Source of the DNA: SABY01 sp964593705
Lineage (GTDB): Bacteria; Bacteroidota; Bacteroidia; Bacteroidales; 4484-276
Assembly: GCA_964593705.1 (NCBI GenBank)
Contig: CAZQIV010000012.1
Location: 1 to 64,000 of the forward strand
Reading direction: 5' to 3'
Length of the DNA: 64,000 bases
Of the stretch, positions 9,641-17,440 are shown one piece after another (within the stretch, counting starts at the first letter, position 1; each line of letters starts with the position of its first letter). Under the pieces are notes generated by a model, which was not told the DNA's origin, did no database searches, and saw only the letters and a list, made by a program, of their open reading frames with translations. The position numbers were made by a program, and so were the translations under genes.

Positions 9641-9960
9641 GGAGGATTACAAACCATTGAAAAGGTGGTGGTGCAGTAGAAGTCCCCATCCCCGACCCTT
9701 CCCCAAACTGGGGAAGGGAGCTGAAACTCCCGGGATTTGAAGGTATTTGCCCATGAAACCAAAGATCATGTAATATAAACCCAAACCCCAGGCGAGTACG
9801 CTCCCCTTCTCATTTAGGAGAAGAGCCTGTCCCGGAAATCGGGAGGTCGGGGGATGAGGTTGTAAAGGAGGATTGCAAATGTCTGGCATAAAAACCTGTT
9901 AGGTTTTACCACCAGCAAAAACCAAAAAACCTTTCTGCAACTTGCAGGGAGGCTTTTTAT
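9641..9960. repeat. 320-bp direct repeat, copy 1 (left edge of accessory island)
   Basis: Nearly identical to 19297-19616. Its first 39 bases still read as the last 12 codons plus stop of a T9SS cargo protein (GGLQTIEKVVVQ), the same tail as the gene ending at 19335, but no upstream coding sequence is present here, so this copy is a beheaded 3' end. It also contains several hairpins (stem CTTCCCC/GGGGAAG at about 9699-9717; stem CTTCTC/GAGAAG at about 9807-9824) and two terminator-like hairpins near its right end, including TCTGCAACTTGCAGGGAGG followed by a T run. An apparent minus-strand reading frame through it is incidental. Confidence 0.9.
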
Positions 9961-10033
9961 TTTTAATCATTTATGTTATTGCCGATTATTCAAAAAAATG
10001 TAAGTTTGTAACAAGCATGAATTGTTGATTAAT

Positions 10034-10291
10034 ATGTCGAAAACAGAAACATAAAAAGCGAACATCGAACCCGGCCTAAAACATGAAGCAGAAGAAATTC
10101 TTCATCAACTTGGACTGTCTGTTTCGGAAGCAATAAGCCTTTTTTACAATCAAATCAGGCAAAACAAGGGGGTTCCCTTTAAGATAAAAACGCCAAACAC
10201 AACAACTCAAAAAACCTTGCAGGAAACGGATGAGGGTAAAAACCTGGTTGAATGTGAGAATGCAGAGGATATGTTTAATAAATTGATTTAA
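10034..10291 (+). pseudogene. RelB/DinJ-type antitoxin with an early stop codon
   Basis: The frame from ATG 10034 reads MSKTET, then TAA at 10052-10054, then KANIEPGLKHEAEEILHQLG and onward through SVSEAISLFYNQIRQNKG, VPFKIKTPN to a natural stop at 10289-10291. The arrangement matches ribbon-helix-helix antitoxins of the RelB/DinJ family, in which the residue at the stop position is normally Ile or Val. No RelE/YafQ-type toxin follows; the next gene is an Rpn-type nuclease. No good restart Met follows the stop before the DNA-binding strand, so an intact antitoxin is unlikely. Confidence 0.75.
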
Positions 10292-10301
10292 AAACAATTC
10301 T

Positions 10302-10309
10302 TACTTTTG
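10302..10309 (+). promoter_or_regulatory. Candidate -7 box (TACTTTTG) for the Rpn-family gene
   Basis: Matches TAnnTTTG and lies 16 bp before the ATG at 10326. A convincing -33 TTTG at 19 bp spacing is not present, so this is a partial match. Confidence 0.35.
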
Positions 10310-10325
10310 AAAAAAACTTAATGCA

Positions 10326-11423
10326 ATGGATACCGAACAAAACATTTCCGGCGACAGCGAATTCATCATTATCCCCAACCCCATTTACGATGTGGTTTTC
10401 AGGTATCTGATGGAAGACCCCGAAAGTGCTACCATCGTTTTATCTACCCTGATAAACGAAAAGATTACCTCATTACAACTCGAACCCCAAACACACACAC
10501 AGAAAAAATCGTTTAAAGCGAAGATTGAAGATCCCAAAACTCAGGATGATATCCGTTTGTTTCATCTCGATTTTACGGCAACCGTTGAGTTGCCCGATGG
10601 CACCGATGAGTTGATTATGATAGAGCTGCAAAAAGCCAGCGAGCCTGACGACATTTTTCGTTTTAAGCGGTACATCAGCAAAAATTTCCAGCGAAGACAA
10701 GAAAAAGAAATCATCCATCCGGTATCGCATACCGTTGAAAAGATAAACAAGCCCATCCGGTTAATCCCTGTCTTTATCCTTAATTTCAGGATCGAAAACG
10801 AAATCAACGATTTGCTCATCAGAACCAACCGGATAAAAGAAGGCGTTTTTAAAAACAGGCCACTGAAAAAAACCAATGAGTTTATCGATAATCTTACTTA
10901 TGATCCCGCACGTGCGGGATTAGTTGTACAGCTTCCTAACCTGAGCAAGATCAACGAAAGCGACTACGAAAATGATGAATACAAAAAGAAACTGTTTGCT
11001 TTGTTGAAAATTTTCGATCAAAAATCGAAGGTGAAAAACAATGAGCACCGGCTTAGAATAATTCGCAGGTTTTTCCCCGGATTCCTGGAAAGGGTTATTC
11101 AACGCTTGCAATCTGCCGACATCAACAACCCTGACCTCGAAGAACAACTTTATGCCGAGGATGAATACCTGAAAGTTCTCATCGACCGTGACAACCAGAT
11201 ATCTTATTTTAAAGAAAAAGCAGAAGTAAACTACAAAGCCCTTACAGAAGAAAAAAAACGTAGCAAGGAGAAAGATAAAGCCCTTGCTGAAGAGAAAAAA
11301 CGAAATATCGAGAATAAAAAAATCATTATCGCTTTAGCCAAAACATTGAAAGATAACGGCGTTCCGATTGAAACAATTATGCAGCAAACAAAACTTACAA
11401 AAGAAGATATTGAAAATTTGTAA
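10326..11423 (+). CDS. Rpn-family PD-(D/E)XK nuclease / putative transposase-like protein
   Basis: A 365-aa protein of the PD-(D/E)XK nuclease family transposase group (Rpn, PDDEXK_2). The N-terminal signature is PNPIYDVVFRYLMEDPE (about 17-33). The nuclease core has FHLDFTATVELPDGTDELI followed by MIELQKA (about 78-105), giving the Asp and Glu-x-Gln-Lys pair. The C-terminal 80 residues are a charged coiled coil with an imperfect internal repeat (KALTEEKKRSKEKDKALAEE). Members are recombination-promoting nucleases that often vary in C-terminal length. It lies between a dead antitoxin and an orphan antitoxin inside the island, consistent with a mobile or hotspot-associated gene. No inverted repeats bounding it were seen. 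Confidence 0.85.
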   Translation: MDTEQNISGDSEFIIIPNPIYDVVFRYLMEDPESATIVLSTLINEKITSLQLEPQTHTQKKSFKAKIEDPKTQDDIRLFHLDFTATVELPDGTDELIMIELQKASEPDDIFRFKRYISKNFQRRQEKEIIHPVSHTVEKINKPIRLIPVFILNFRIENEINDLLIRTNRIKEGVFKNRPLKKTNEFIDNLTYDPARAGLVVQLPNLSKINESDYENDEYKKKLFALLKIFDQKSKVKNNEHRLRIIRRFFPGFLERVIQRLQSADINNPDLEEQLYAEDEYLKVLIDRDNQISYFKEKAEVNYKALTEEKKRSKEKDKALAEEKKRNIENKKIIIALAKTLKDNGVPIETIMQQTKLTKEDIENL

Positions 11424-11431
11424 CGGAAAAA

Positions 11432-11635
11432 ATGCAAATTGAAAGAACCACAGACGAAATCCTCATCCGCTTGCCCGGCTGGGTAAAGTTGGAAGCAATC
11501 GAAAACCTGCTCGATTACCTCGTGTATAGTGAGGCAACCTCAAAATCGAAAGCCACGCAGGACGAAATTGACCTTTTGGCCAAAGAAGTTAAAAATGGCT
11601 GGTGGGAGCAAAATAAGAAAAGGCTTGTAGCTTGA
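11432..11635 (+). CDS. Orphan antitoxin-like protein
   Basis: A 67-aa protein, 8 bp after the Rpn gene. The layout (IERTTDEILIRLPGWVKLE, a helix, then TQDEIDLLAKEVKNGWW) resembles the small antitoxins found in front of PIN-domain toxins in Bacteroidota. No PIN toxin follows; the next frame is another short orphan. It may be the survivor of a lost toxin-antitoxin pair. Identification is by resemblance only. Confidence 0.55.
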   Translation: MQIERTTDEILIRLPGWVKLEAIENLLDYLVYSEATSKSKATQDEIDLLAKEVKNGWWEQNKKRLVA

Positions 11636-11644
11636 AAGCTGATA

Positions 11645-11812
11645 ATGAAGAATAAAACAGAAAAACGAATGGTTGACAAAATGAGAGAAATCCGTGATAA
11701 TATCAGCAATGATATCAAAGATTTATCTTATGATGAATTGACCAAATATTTGGAAAACAGAAAGGCATTACATCCAAAATTCAAAAAGCGAAAGGCAGAG
11801 GAAGTGTCATAA
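11645..11812 (+). CDS. Short helical protein, possible orphan antitoxin
   Basis: A 55-aa frame (ATG 11645, stop 11810-11812) rich in charged residues: MREIRDNISNDIKDLSYDEL, then TKYLENRKALHPKF and a basic tail. It begins nine bases after the previous stop and resembles small antitoxin-like helices that normally sit next to a toxin gene. None follows. Low information content, so it may be a remnant. Confidence 0.45.
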   Translation: MKNKTEKRMVDKMREIRDNISNDIKDLSYDELTKYLENRKALHPKFKKRKAEEVS

Positions 11813-11867
11813 ACTTTCAATCCAATTTGGTCAATACTACTTTTTATGAGAGCTGATAAAATAATTG

Positions 11868-11875
11868 TATTTTTG
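11868..11875 (+). promoter_or_regulatory. Candidate -7 box (TATTTTTG) for the 11908 antitoxin
   Basis: Matches TAnnTTTG, 32 bp before the ATG at 11908. No clear -33 box. Confidence 0.3.
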
Positions 11876-11907
11876 GGTGTTAAAAAAACAGAATAGCATA
11901 ATACAAT

Positions 11908-12132
11908 ATGACTACTGAAACAAAAATAAGGAAACAGATACTCAAACGAATTCAGCTTATTCCGATGGAGCAGCTTTCGGAGTTGGATGAATATTTGAGA
12001 AAACTGGAAGGGCAAATCAGTAAAAAGAAAAAGATCTTGTCGTATGCCGGTGTCTGGAAAGACCTTGACGAGGATGTTTTTCGGGAACTGACTGATGGAT
12101 TGATTTCGAGACGAGAGAATGTTTTATTTTAA
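11908..12132 (+). CDS. Antitoxin-like protein preceding a truncated PIN toxin
   Basis: A 74-aa protein: a helical N-terminal half (RKQILKRIQLIPMEQLSELD) and a C-terminal segment KILSYAGVWKDLDEDVFREL. Proteins of this shape, ending in a short segment with a WKDLDED-like motif, commonly precede PIN-domain toxins in Bacteroidota. That pairing holds here: 17 bp downstream a PIN gene begins but ends after 15 codons. The antitoxin itself looks complete. Its own DNA-binding region is not obvious. Confidence 0.6.
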   Translation: MTTETKIRKQILKRIQLIPMEQLSELDEYLRKLEGQISKKKKILSYAGVWKDLDEDVFRELTDGLISRRENVLF

Positions 12133-12149
12133 AGTAATAATTTACTGCA

Positions 12150-12197
12150 ATGAAAACCATTTATGTTGATACTTCATTATTTGGTAGAAAATGGTAA
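12150..12197 (+). pseudogene. Truncated PIN-domain (VapC-like) toxin
   Basis: ATG at 12150 opens MKTIYVDTSLFGRKW and stops at 12195-12197. YVDTSLFG is the first strand of a PIN nuclease with its catalytic Asp; the remaining roughly 120 residues, including the other acidic residues, are absent and not found in the following sequence in any frame. It is the remnant of the toxin partner of the antitoxin just upstream. Confidence 0.7.
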
Positions 12198-12245
12198 AGA
12201 AAAAAAGATGTGAATTTTTAGTGGCAACAAAATAAGCGATTTATT

Positions 12246-12371
12246 ATGAACGAAAAAGAATTTTACATTTATCTTGGTAACAAATTAGCCGACAGGATAA
12301 GGGTAAAGTTTTCAAAAGAAAAAGGAATAATTACAGATTTGCTTATTCAATATGAAGCATTAAGAAAATGA
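12246..12371 (+). pseudogene. Short fragment of a hypothetical small protein
   Basis: A 41-aa frame: MNEKEFYIYLGNKLADRIRV, then KFSKEKGIITDLLIQYEALRK and stop. The sequence looks like the N-terminal part of a longer family in which the QYEA segment continues into a core domain, so it is called a fragment on resemblance only. It ends four bases before the next small gene, as if they formed an operon. Confidence 0.4.
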
Positions 12372-12375
12372 AGTA

Positions 12376-12585
12376 ATGCAAAATAACGAAAAAATTAAAA
12401 GAGATTTAGCTATTGGACTGGATTTTATAGAGACCATAATCCAGGAGCCGGAACTATTGGATGAAATACATAATGGCACAACCATTAGTTTCCTTGATAG
12501 AGCTACATCCACCACAGAAACCAAGGAAGAACAACGAATGAAGCGCAAATATGTAAAAGTAAAACGTAAATTTGAATTATTATAA
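12376..12585 (+). CDS. Small hypothetical protein
   Basis: A 69-aa acidic-then-basic protein (KRDLAIGLDFIETIIQEPEL; C-terminal KRKYVKVKRKF). It follows the 12246 fragment by four bases and probably was its operon partner. The basic tail could bind nucleic acid, but no domain is recognised. Small paired genes of this kind in accessory islands are often toxin-antitoxin modules. Confidence 0.45.
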   Translation: MQNNEKIKRDLAIGLDFIETIIQEPELLDEIHNGTTISFLDRATSTTETKEEQRMKRKYVKVKRKFELL

Positions 12586-12640
12586 ATCAAACCATTAACA
12601 AACCCAAAACAATGACATAAACAAACTAAAATAAAAATAT

Positions 12641-12804
12641 AAAAAGCGTTAGCTTTTTTCTTGGAGTCGAAAATCGCCAAAATTTAAACTGTTACAAGAA
12701 AATAAGTGCAACGCTCACGCCTCAGGCGTGGGCTGTTCTTATTTGTAACAGTGGGTGTTTGGCGATACCTCGACTTCGGATAGGTTACAGTACCCACGCT
12801 TTTT
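12641..12804. repeat. Long nested imperfect inverted repeat
   Basis: A roughly 164-bp structure whose two halves are imperfectly complementary along their length. The outer ends are AAAAAGCGT / ACGCTTTTT (12641-12649 and 12796-12804). Inside lie GAGTCGA / TCGACT (12664-12670, 12770-12775), ATCGCCAA / TTGGCGAT, CTGTTACAA / TTGTAACAG, and a central CACGCC TCA GGCGTG (12716-12730). Between 12586 and 12942 this is the only organised structure and no gene is seen. It could fold as one long hairpin in RNA or be a non-autonomous mobile element. The right arm ends in a run of T. Confidence 0.75.
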
Positions 12805-12942
12805 TTTGTGAGACTATGATTTTGTGAGCCGCAGGCGAAACGAAATAATTTAGTCGAACTTCCCGAATCACTATGTTCTCGGGACTAATTAAATAAATGC
12901 CCATCGGGGTATTGAGGGCAATCAACAAAAACTCTAACTCTT

Positions 12943-14805
12943 ATGAAAAAGTTTACTTTGCTCTTTGCGCTGCTCCTTGCAGCAACAACCAATTTCGCAC
13001 AGGTACCGCAAGCCTTCAATTACCAGGCAATTGCCCGGGATTTAAGCGGTGTTCCATTAATTAACCAGGCCATCTCCGTCAAAATTTCCATATTGAATGG
13101 AAGCACTACTGGAACGGAAATTTACAGCGGCTTACACCAATTGGTCACTAACAGCTCAGGCCTGTTCGATCTTGAAATCGGAAATCCGGATGAGGTAATC
13201 ACAGGTAGTTTTAATGACATCCTGTAGGGTGTCGGTTCCTGGTTTCTGCAGCTTGAAATAGACCCCGATGGCGGTTCTGATTTTCAGATGATGGGAACAA
13301 CACAACTCTTAAGCGTGCCCTACTCGTTAAGTTCGGCTTCGCTTACCTTACATTCGCCCAACGGGACAAGCTACGAAATTGCCGTTGACGACGATGGCAA
13401 CCTGATAACAAACTGTGTTCCCGACCCAAGCCAGGCAAATGCCGGCCCCGACCAGTTGAATGTAACGGGCACAAGTGCCCCACTCGGGGGAAATACACCT
13501 GAATTTGGCCAGGGACTGTGGAGCATTTTAAGCGGCGAAAACGGTTACTTTGTGGATGCTACCAACCCGGCCACAATCTTCACCGGCCAGATAAATGAAA
13601 TCTACGCATTGCAATGGCAAATACATACACCCTGCGATACGACTTATGATACAGTAAACATAAATTTTGTTGCACCGCCGCAGCTTGAAATTGGCGATGA
13701 ATTTGATGGAGGTATTGTAGCCTACATACTGCAAGCCGGCGACCCAGGATATGTTGGAGGGGAGATAAATGGAATAATTGCTGCTGCCAGCGACCAGAGC
13801 ACCGGCGCACAATGGGGCTGTCACGGAACGGAAATTACCGGTGCTGGTGGGATTGCATTAGGCACCGGCTACCAAAACACCCTCGATATTGTAGTGGGAT
13901 GCAGCTCAGCCGGCATAGCCGCGCAAATATGCAACGATTTGGAGTTGAATGGCTACACCGACTGGTATCTGCCAAGCAAAGACGAACTGAACAAACTCTA
14001 TATAAACAAGGATCTCATTGGTGGTTTTACTGCCGACTCCTATTGGAGCTCTTCGGAGTACAGTATCGTCAAAGCCTGGGCACAGAACTTCGGCTTTGGC
14101 AACCAGGGCTCCAGTGGTAAAATCGGCACCAACAGCGTCCGGGCGATCAGGTCATTCAGTTTTACACCTTTTACCTGCGGAGACACCTTTACCGATACCC
14201 GCGCTGGCAACACCTACGCAACCGTACAAATTGGCGAGCAATGCTGGATGGCGGAGAATTTGAATATTGGAACGCTAATTAATGGCAGCAGTAACCAAAC
14301 CGATAATGAGATAATTGAAAAATATTGTTATGATGATTCTGAAGCAAACTGTGATATTTATGGTGGCCTTTTTCAGTGGGATGAGATGATGGAATACACA
14401 ACAACAGAAGGTTTGCAGGGGATTTGCATGGAGGGATGGCACTTACCCACAGATGCTGAGTGGTGTACTTTAGAACAAGAGGTTGATACTACAATATCAT
14501 GTAGTTCGTGGGGGCAGTATAGGGGAGTTGATGGCGGAGGAAAGCTAAAAGAAACCGGCACAACCCACTGAACTTCACCTAATATTGGGGCTACCAATAG
14601 TAGTGACTTTACGGCTTTACCCGGTGGTTATTGGCGTTCTACAGATTTATTTTTGCAGCTTGGCCTGTCCGGCTACTGGTGGTCATCTACTAAAAGTGCT
14701 ACTACTTCATTGATGAGGCATTTGAAAAATGATAGGGCGGGGATTTTACGTGATTATCATGTTACTCAATGGGGTCATTCAGTCCGCTGCCTTAAGGATA
14801 ATTGA
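12943..14805 (+). pseudogene. Secreted FISUMP / DUF1566-type protein with two nonsense codons
   Basis: One continuous frame of about 620 codons interrupted only by TAG at 13225-13227 and TGA at 14569-14571. N-terminus: signal peptide (TTNFAQ) and a Bacteroidota surface module (VPQAFNYQAIARDLSGVPLI) also present in the GH18 pseudogene at 30157-31905. Middle: a DUF1566-like domain (GYTDWYLPSKDELNKLY, SYWSSSEY). C-terminal: a FISUMP domain (VQIGEQCWMAENLNIGTLIN, GWHLPTDAEW, GYWWSST, SVRCLKDN). Both stops fall where a Trp is expected: the GH18 paralog has EWGDDTYY at the first site, and the family usually reads THW before the second. Each needs one G-to-A change from TGG. Confidence 0.85.
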
Positions 14806-14892
14806 TTTTGGGAGTAAGAGGTGAAAAGTTATTGCTGGTGTTGAAAAGTTTCATCTTTTAAAAGGTGAAACCTTTTTGGGAAGCAAATTTTT

Positions 14893-14900
14893 TAACTTTG
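14893..14900 (+). promoter_or_regulatory. Candidate -7 box (TAACTTTG) for the RelE-type module
   Basis: Exact TAnnTTTG, 17 bp before the antitoxin ATG at 14918. A TTTG lies 14 bp upstream (14875-14878), shorter than the usual 19. Confidence 0.45.
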
Positions 14901-14917
14901 CAATAAATATAAGAATT

Positions 14918-15127
14918 ATGGCTACTTACACCATCGAAATCAACGAGCGAACCAAAAAGGGAAAAGCTATACGTACTTTACTTGAGCATGAGGATGTGGT
15001 CAGGTTTAAGCCTGCTAAGGCTGATTTGCTAGTAAAGGAAATTGTCGCCGGCTTGTCGGATGTGAAAAAAATGCAGGAAGGGAAACTACCAAAAAGAACT
15101 GTCGCTCAAATGTTAAACGACCTGTAG
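14918..15127 (+). CDS. Antitoxin of a RelE-type module
   Basis: A 69-aa protein starting MATYTIEINERTKKGKAIRT and ending VAQMLNDL. It has the strand-helix N-terminus and extended C-terminal tail of small type II antitoxins; the toxin starts immediately at its stop codon (TAG then ATG, no gap), the usual operon layout. It should neutralise the downstream toxin and repress its own promoter. The start at 14918 is preferred over an upstream ATG at 14876 because a -7 promoter box lies between them. Confidence 0.7.
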   Translation: MATYTIEINERTKKGKAIRTLLEHEDVVRFKPAKADLLVKEIVAGLSDVKKMQEGKLPKRTVAQMLNDL

Positions 15128-15391
15128 ATGACAAATCAGGTAATACCAACTCCTTGGTTTGAGGGCAAATTCAAACGACTTGCGCAAAAATTTCCATCTC
15201 TTGGGAACGAGATGGTACATTTGGAAAAAGACCTCACCGAAAATCCGAAACTTGGAGATTCGCTTGGGTCGGACATTTACAAAATTAGGCTTGCTTCAAA
15301 GGACAAAAGAAAAGGTAAAAGCGGCGAATATCAGTACGTGATTTCTAAAGATGGTGTTCAGGTTGAAACGGGTAAGATAATAATTGAATAA
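15128..15391 (+). CDS. RelE/ParE-superfamily toxin, probably C-terminally altered
   Basis: An 87-aa protein directly after the antitoxin. PTPWFEGKFKRLAQKFPSLG, the LEKDLTENPKLGDSLGSDIY segment and KIRLASKDKRKGKSG match the RelE-like fold of Bacteroidota toxins. In that family, GKSG is followed by a strand with Arg and Tyr catalytic residues and a final YDKSE segment; here the sequence jumps to EYQYVISKDGVQVETGKIII and ends about 20 residues early. The change looks like an internal deletion, so activity is doubtful. Confidence 0.65.
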   Translation: MTNQVIPTPWFEGKFKRLAQKFPSLGNEMVHLEKDLTENPKLGDSLGSDIYKIRLASKDKRKGKSGEYQYVISKDGVQVETGKIIIE

Positions 15392-15459
15392 GGGAATTTG
15401 ATTTGAACCTTTAAAAATAACTATTCAGTAAATATCTTTTTAGTTGTAACTATCAATAG

Positions 15460-15587
15460 CCCCGCCTTTTAAGGCGGGGATTGAATTGGGAGGATAAAAA
15501 ACCCCCGCGATTTCGCCACGCCTTTGGCGTGGCGAAATCGCGGGGAGGTAATTCTAAACTCATTATACCCCGGGTTGAAACCCGGGG
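15460..15587. repeat. Cluster of three perfect GC-rich hairpins
   Basis: Three palindromes in 128 bp between the toxin and the T9SS cargo gene: CCCCGCCTTTTAAGGCGGGG (15460-15479); a 43-nt hairpin with 20-bp perfect arms and a TTT loop (15503-15545, arms beginning CCCCGCGATTTCGCC); and CCCCGGGTTGAAACCCGGGG (15568-15587). Stem sequences are unrelated to one another. No gene lies here. They could terminate transcription or be REP-type elements. Confidence 0.85.
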
Positions 15588-15672
15588 CTAGTGAAATACC
15601 TTGTATTTACGTGCATACACAAATTACCCGCTATTTTAAAAATTAAATACACAAAGTAAAAATCTAACGAAA

Positions 15673-17112
15673 ATGAAAACACTTAAACTTTTAATATGCA
15701 TCATGGCTTTTGCCCTCTTATCATTCCAGGCAAATGCCCAGCAAGTCATTGCCTCGGCAGGCGGTTACTTCCAAAGCGATAACCTTTCACTAAGTTTCAC
15801 CCTCGGCGAGCCGGTTACTGCAACTTACCAAAATGATGAAATCATTCTCATACAAGGTTTCCAGCAACCTTACAACTTTTATCTGCAACAAATCCTGAAT
15901 ATCCCCGCAGGCTGGAGCGGTGTATCCACTTATCTCAATCCGCTCAACAAAGGTGTGGAAGGTATGTTTTCAACCTTTGGCAACGATTTTATCATCCTGT
16001 CAGCGATGACGGATTTTTATTATCCGGCGGCTGGCGTAAACACCATCGGCAACTGGAACTATGAAACCGGCTACCAAATTAAAACTGCCAACAACCTGGA
16101 GCTCATGATTGCAGGCAAAAAAATCAGAAACCCAACACTGGAATTGGTTCAGGGCTGGAATCTTATCCCGGTGCTTAATAATTGTAATAATCCTGTGGAG
16201 GAACTCTTCAGTCAAATCACGGGCAATCTGCAAATCGTAAAAGAAGTTGCAGGCACTGGAGTTTACTGGCCACAGTTTGGAGTGAATACTCTAGGGAATA
16301 TTGTTCCCGGAAAGGCCTATTTTGTGTTAGTGGATGAGGATGTGGAACTTGAGTTTTTCCCATGCACTCCCGCTAACTCCCAGCGCACCCCCTCTAACTC
16401 CCCCTTGAGGGGGAGAACCAGCCAGCGCACGGGAACTGGCCAGCGCGTGGGAACTCCCTCTCCTACAGGAGAGGGCTGGGGTGAGGTCTCTTGGGGTGAG
16501 GTAATAAGAACTCCCATCACCCACACCATCGCCATTCCTTTGCAAGCGATTGCCGGAATAGCCGAAGGTAGCATCATCACCATCTACAACCAGTTTGGTT
16601 TATGCTGCGGAGCGGCTATTTTTGAAAACCAAAACCATGCACTCACTGTGTTTGGTGACGACCCAACCACGCCTGCAATTGACGGAATGACCGAAAGCGA
16701 AGCCATGATCTTTCGCATTTTCAATCCTGAAACCGGAAATGAGTTTGTTTTGGAAGTTGAATATGATGAATTGATGCCGCAGGGCGGAAGTTTTGTGAAT
16801 CATGGATTATCGGCGGTTAAGAGTTTGGAAAGTACGGAAGTAGAAGAATTTGCCGGAAAGCAATTCAATATTTCAGTTTATCCAAATCCATCAACAGGGA
16901 TTTTTCATGTTTCAACCTTTGACAGTCCGCCAGCTGGCGGACTGTCAGAGTTCAACTGGGAAATTTCAAATACCCACGGCTCCATCATCGCAACTGGCAA
17001 AGATGAAACCAACAATTTCACTATCAACCTCTCTACTCATCCGAAAGGAATTTATTATTTAAAAATAGCGTATGAAGATACACAGACCGTGAAAAAGTTG
17101 GTGCTTCAGTAG
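15673..17112 (+). CDS. T9SS cargo protein with C-terminal sorting domain (intact copy)
   Basis: A 479-aa secreted protein. Signal peptide at residues 1-22 (SFQANAQ). The body has a module (LNIPAGWSGVSTYLNPLNKG, LELVQGWNLIPVL, GVYWPQFGVNTLG) found in Bacteroidota secreted proteins. The C-terminal 80 residues form a type A T9SS sorting domain (ISVYPNPSTGIFHVSTFD, PKGIYYLKI, ending KKLVLQ), so the protein is exported through the outer membrane and anchored or released. Between about residues 234 and 276 lies a low-complexity insert (SQRTPSNSPLRGRTSQRT and following) derived from intergenic GC-rich repeat DNA read in frame. Its 3' 567 bp are nearly identical to the copy ending at 19335. Confidence 0.85.
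   Translation: MKTLKLLICIMAFALLSFQANAQQVIASAGGYFQSDNLSLSFTLGEPVTATYQNDEIILIQGFQQPYNFYLQQILNIPAGWSGVSTYLNPLNKGVEGMFSTFGNDFIILSAMTDFYYPAAGVNTIGNWNYETGYQIKTANNLELMIAGKKIRNPTLELVQGWNLIPVLNNCNNPVEELFSQITGNLQIVKEVAGTGVYWPQFGVNTLGNIVPGKAYFVLVDEDVELEFFPCTPANSQRTPSNSPLRGRTSQRTGTGQRVGTPSPTGEGWGEVSWGEVIRTPITHTIAIPLQAIAGIAEGSIITIYNQFGLCCGAAIFENQNHALTVFGDDPTTPAIDGMTESEAMIFRIFNPETGNEFVLEVEYDELMPQGGSFVNHGLSAVKSLESTEVEEFAGKQFNISVYPNPSTGIFHVSTFDSPPAGGLSEFNWEISNTHGSIIATGKDETNNFTINLSTHPKGIYYLKIAYEDTQTVKKLVLQ
16368..16500 (+). repeat. Repeat-derived in-frame insert in the T9SS gene (copy 1)
   Basis: DNA with inverted segments (CTCCCCCTTGAGGGGGAG; CTCTCCTACAGGAGAG) and a repeated CAGCGC(A/G)(C/T)GGGAACT motif inserted between the CTPAN and IRTPITHTIAIP coding segments without breaking the frame. 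A longer, rearranged version occupies 18414-18723 in the second copy. Confidence 0.8.
16921..16946. repeat. 26-bp perfect palindrome inside coding sequence
   Basis: GACAGTCCGCCAG followed by its exact complement, coding DSPPAGGLS within the sorting domain. The same palindrome is at 19144-19169 in the second copy. It interrupts an otherwise ordinary sorting domain and looks like an inserted repeat tolerated because it keeps frame. Confidence 0.85.
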
Positions 17113-17222
17113 TTGTGCAAAAAACTGAATCGGTTTTCTAAACTTGTTAGGGTGTTAAAAATATATTAGTTTTTAAAAAAGTTATAATTAAAAGATTTGT
17201 ATGTTTTTGATAGATAAGTATT

Positions 17223-17438
17223 ATGCAAACCAACCTAAGCGCACCACTTACAAGTTTACAATTAGAATTATTAAAGGTTTATTCTTTTAATCCGAGTAAT
17301 AAGGATTTACTGGAAGTAAAAAGCCTCCTGGGAAATTATTTTGCCCAAAAATTAATCGATAATGTAAGTCTTCAAGCAAAGAATAAAGGTGTTACAGATA
17401 GTGACCTTGATAATTGGTTAAACGAAGAAAATCAGTAA
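17223..17438 (+). CDS. Antitoxin-like protein of a PIN module
   Basis: A 71-aa protein (LTSLQLELLKVYSFNPSNKD, LLEVKSLLGNYFAQKLIDN, ending TDSDLDNWLNEENQ). This layout is common in Bacteroidota antitoxins in front of COG1569-type PIN toxins, and a PIN gene does start 2 bp after its stop. Appears complete. Confidence 0.65.
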   Translation: MQTNLSAPLTSLQLELLKVYSFNPSNKDLLEVKSLLGNYFAQKLIDNVSLQAKNKGVTDSDLDNWLNEENQ

Positions 17439-17440
17439 AG

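Noticed and set aside
9647..9889. Minus-strand gene in the 320-bp repeat (also at 19303-19545)
   Set aside because: Proline-rich translation of hairpin repeat DNA, present only because the repeat is GC-rich and stop-poor; no start signal or protein-like composition.
10326..11423. Active insertion sequence for the Rpn-type gene
   Set aside because: Although called transposase-like by family, no terminal inverted repeats or target-site duplications were seen around it.
13812..14263. Alternative plus-strand genes inside the FISUMP pseudogene
   Set aside because: They are out-of-frame readings of the DUF1566/FISUMP coding region; the main frame carries all recognisable motifs.
12943..14805. Stop codon reassignment (TGA or TAG read as Trp)
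   Set aside because: Trp is encoded by TGG throughout the intact genes, and TAG, TGA and TAA all appear as interruptions; ordinary genes end with all three.
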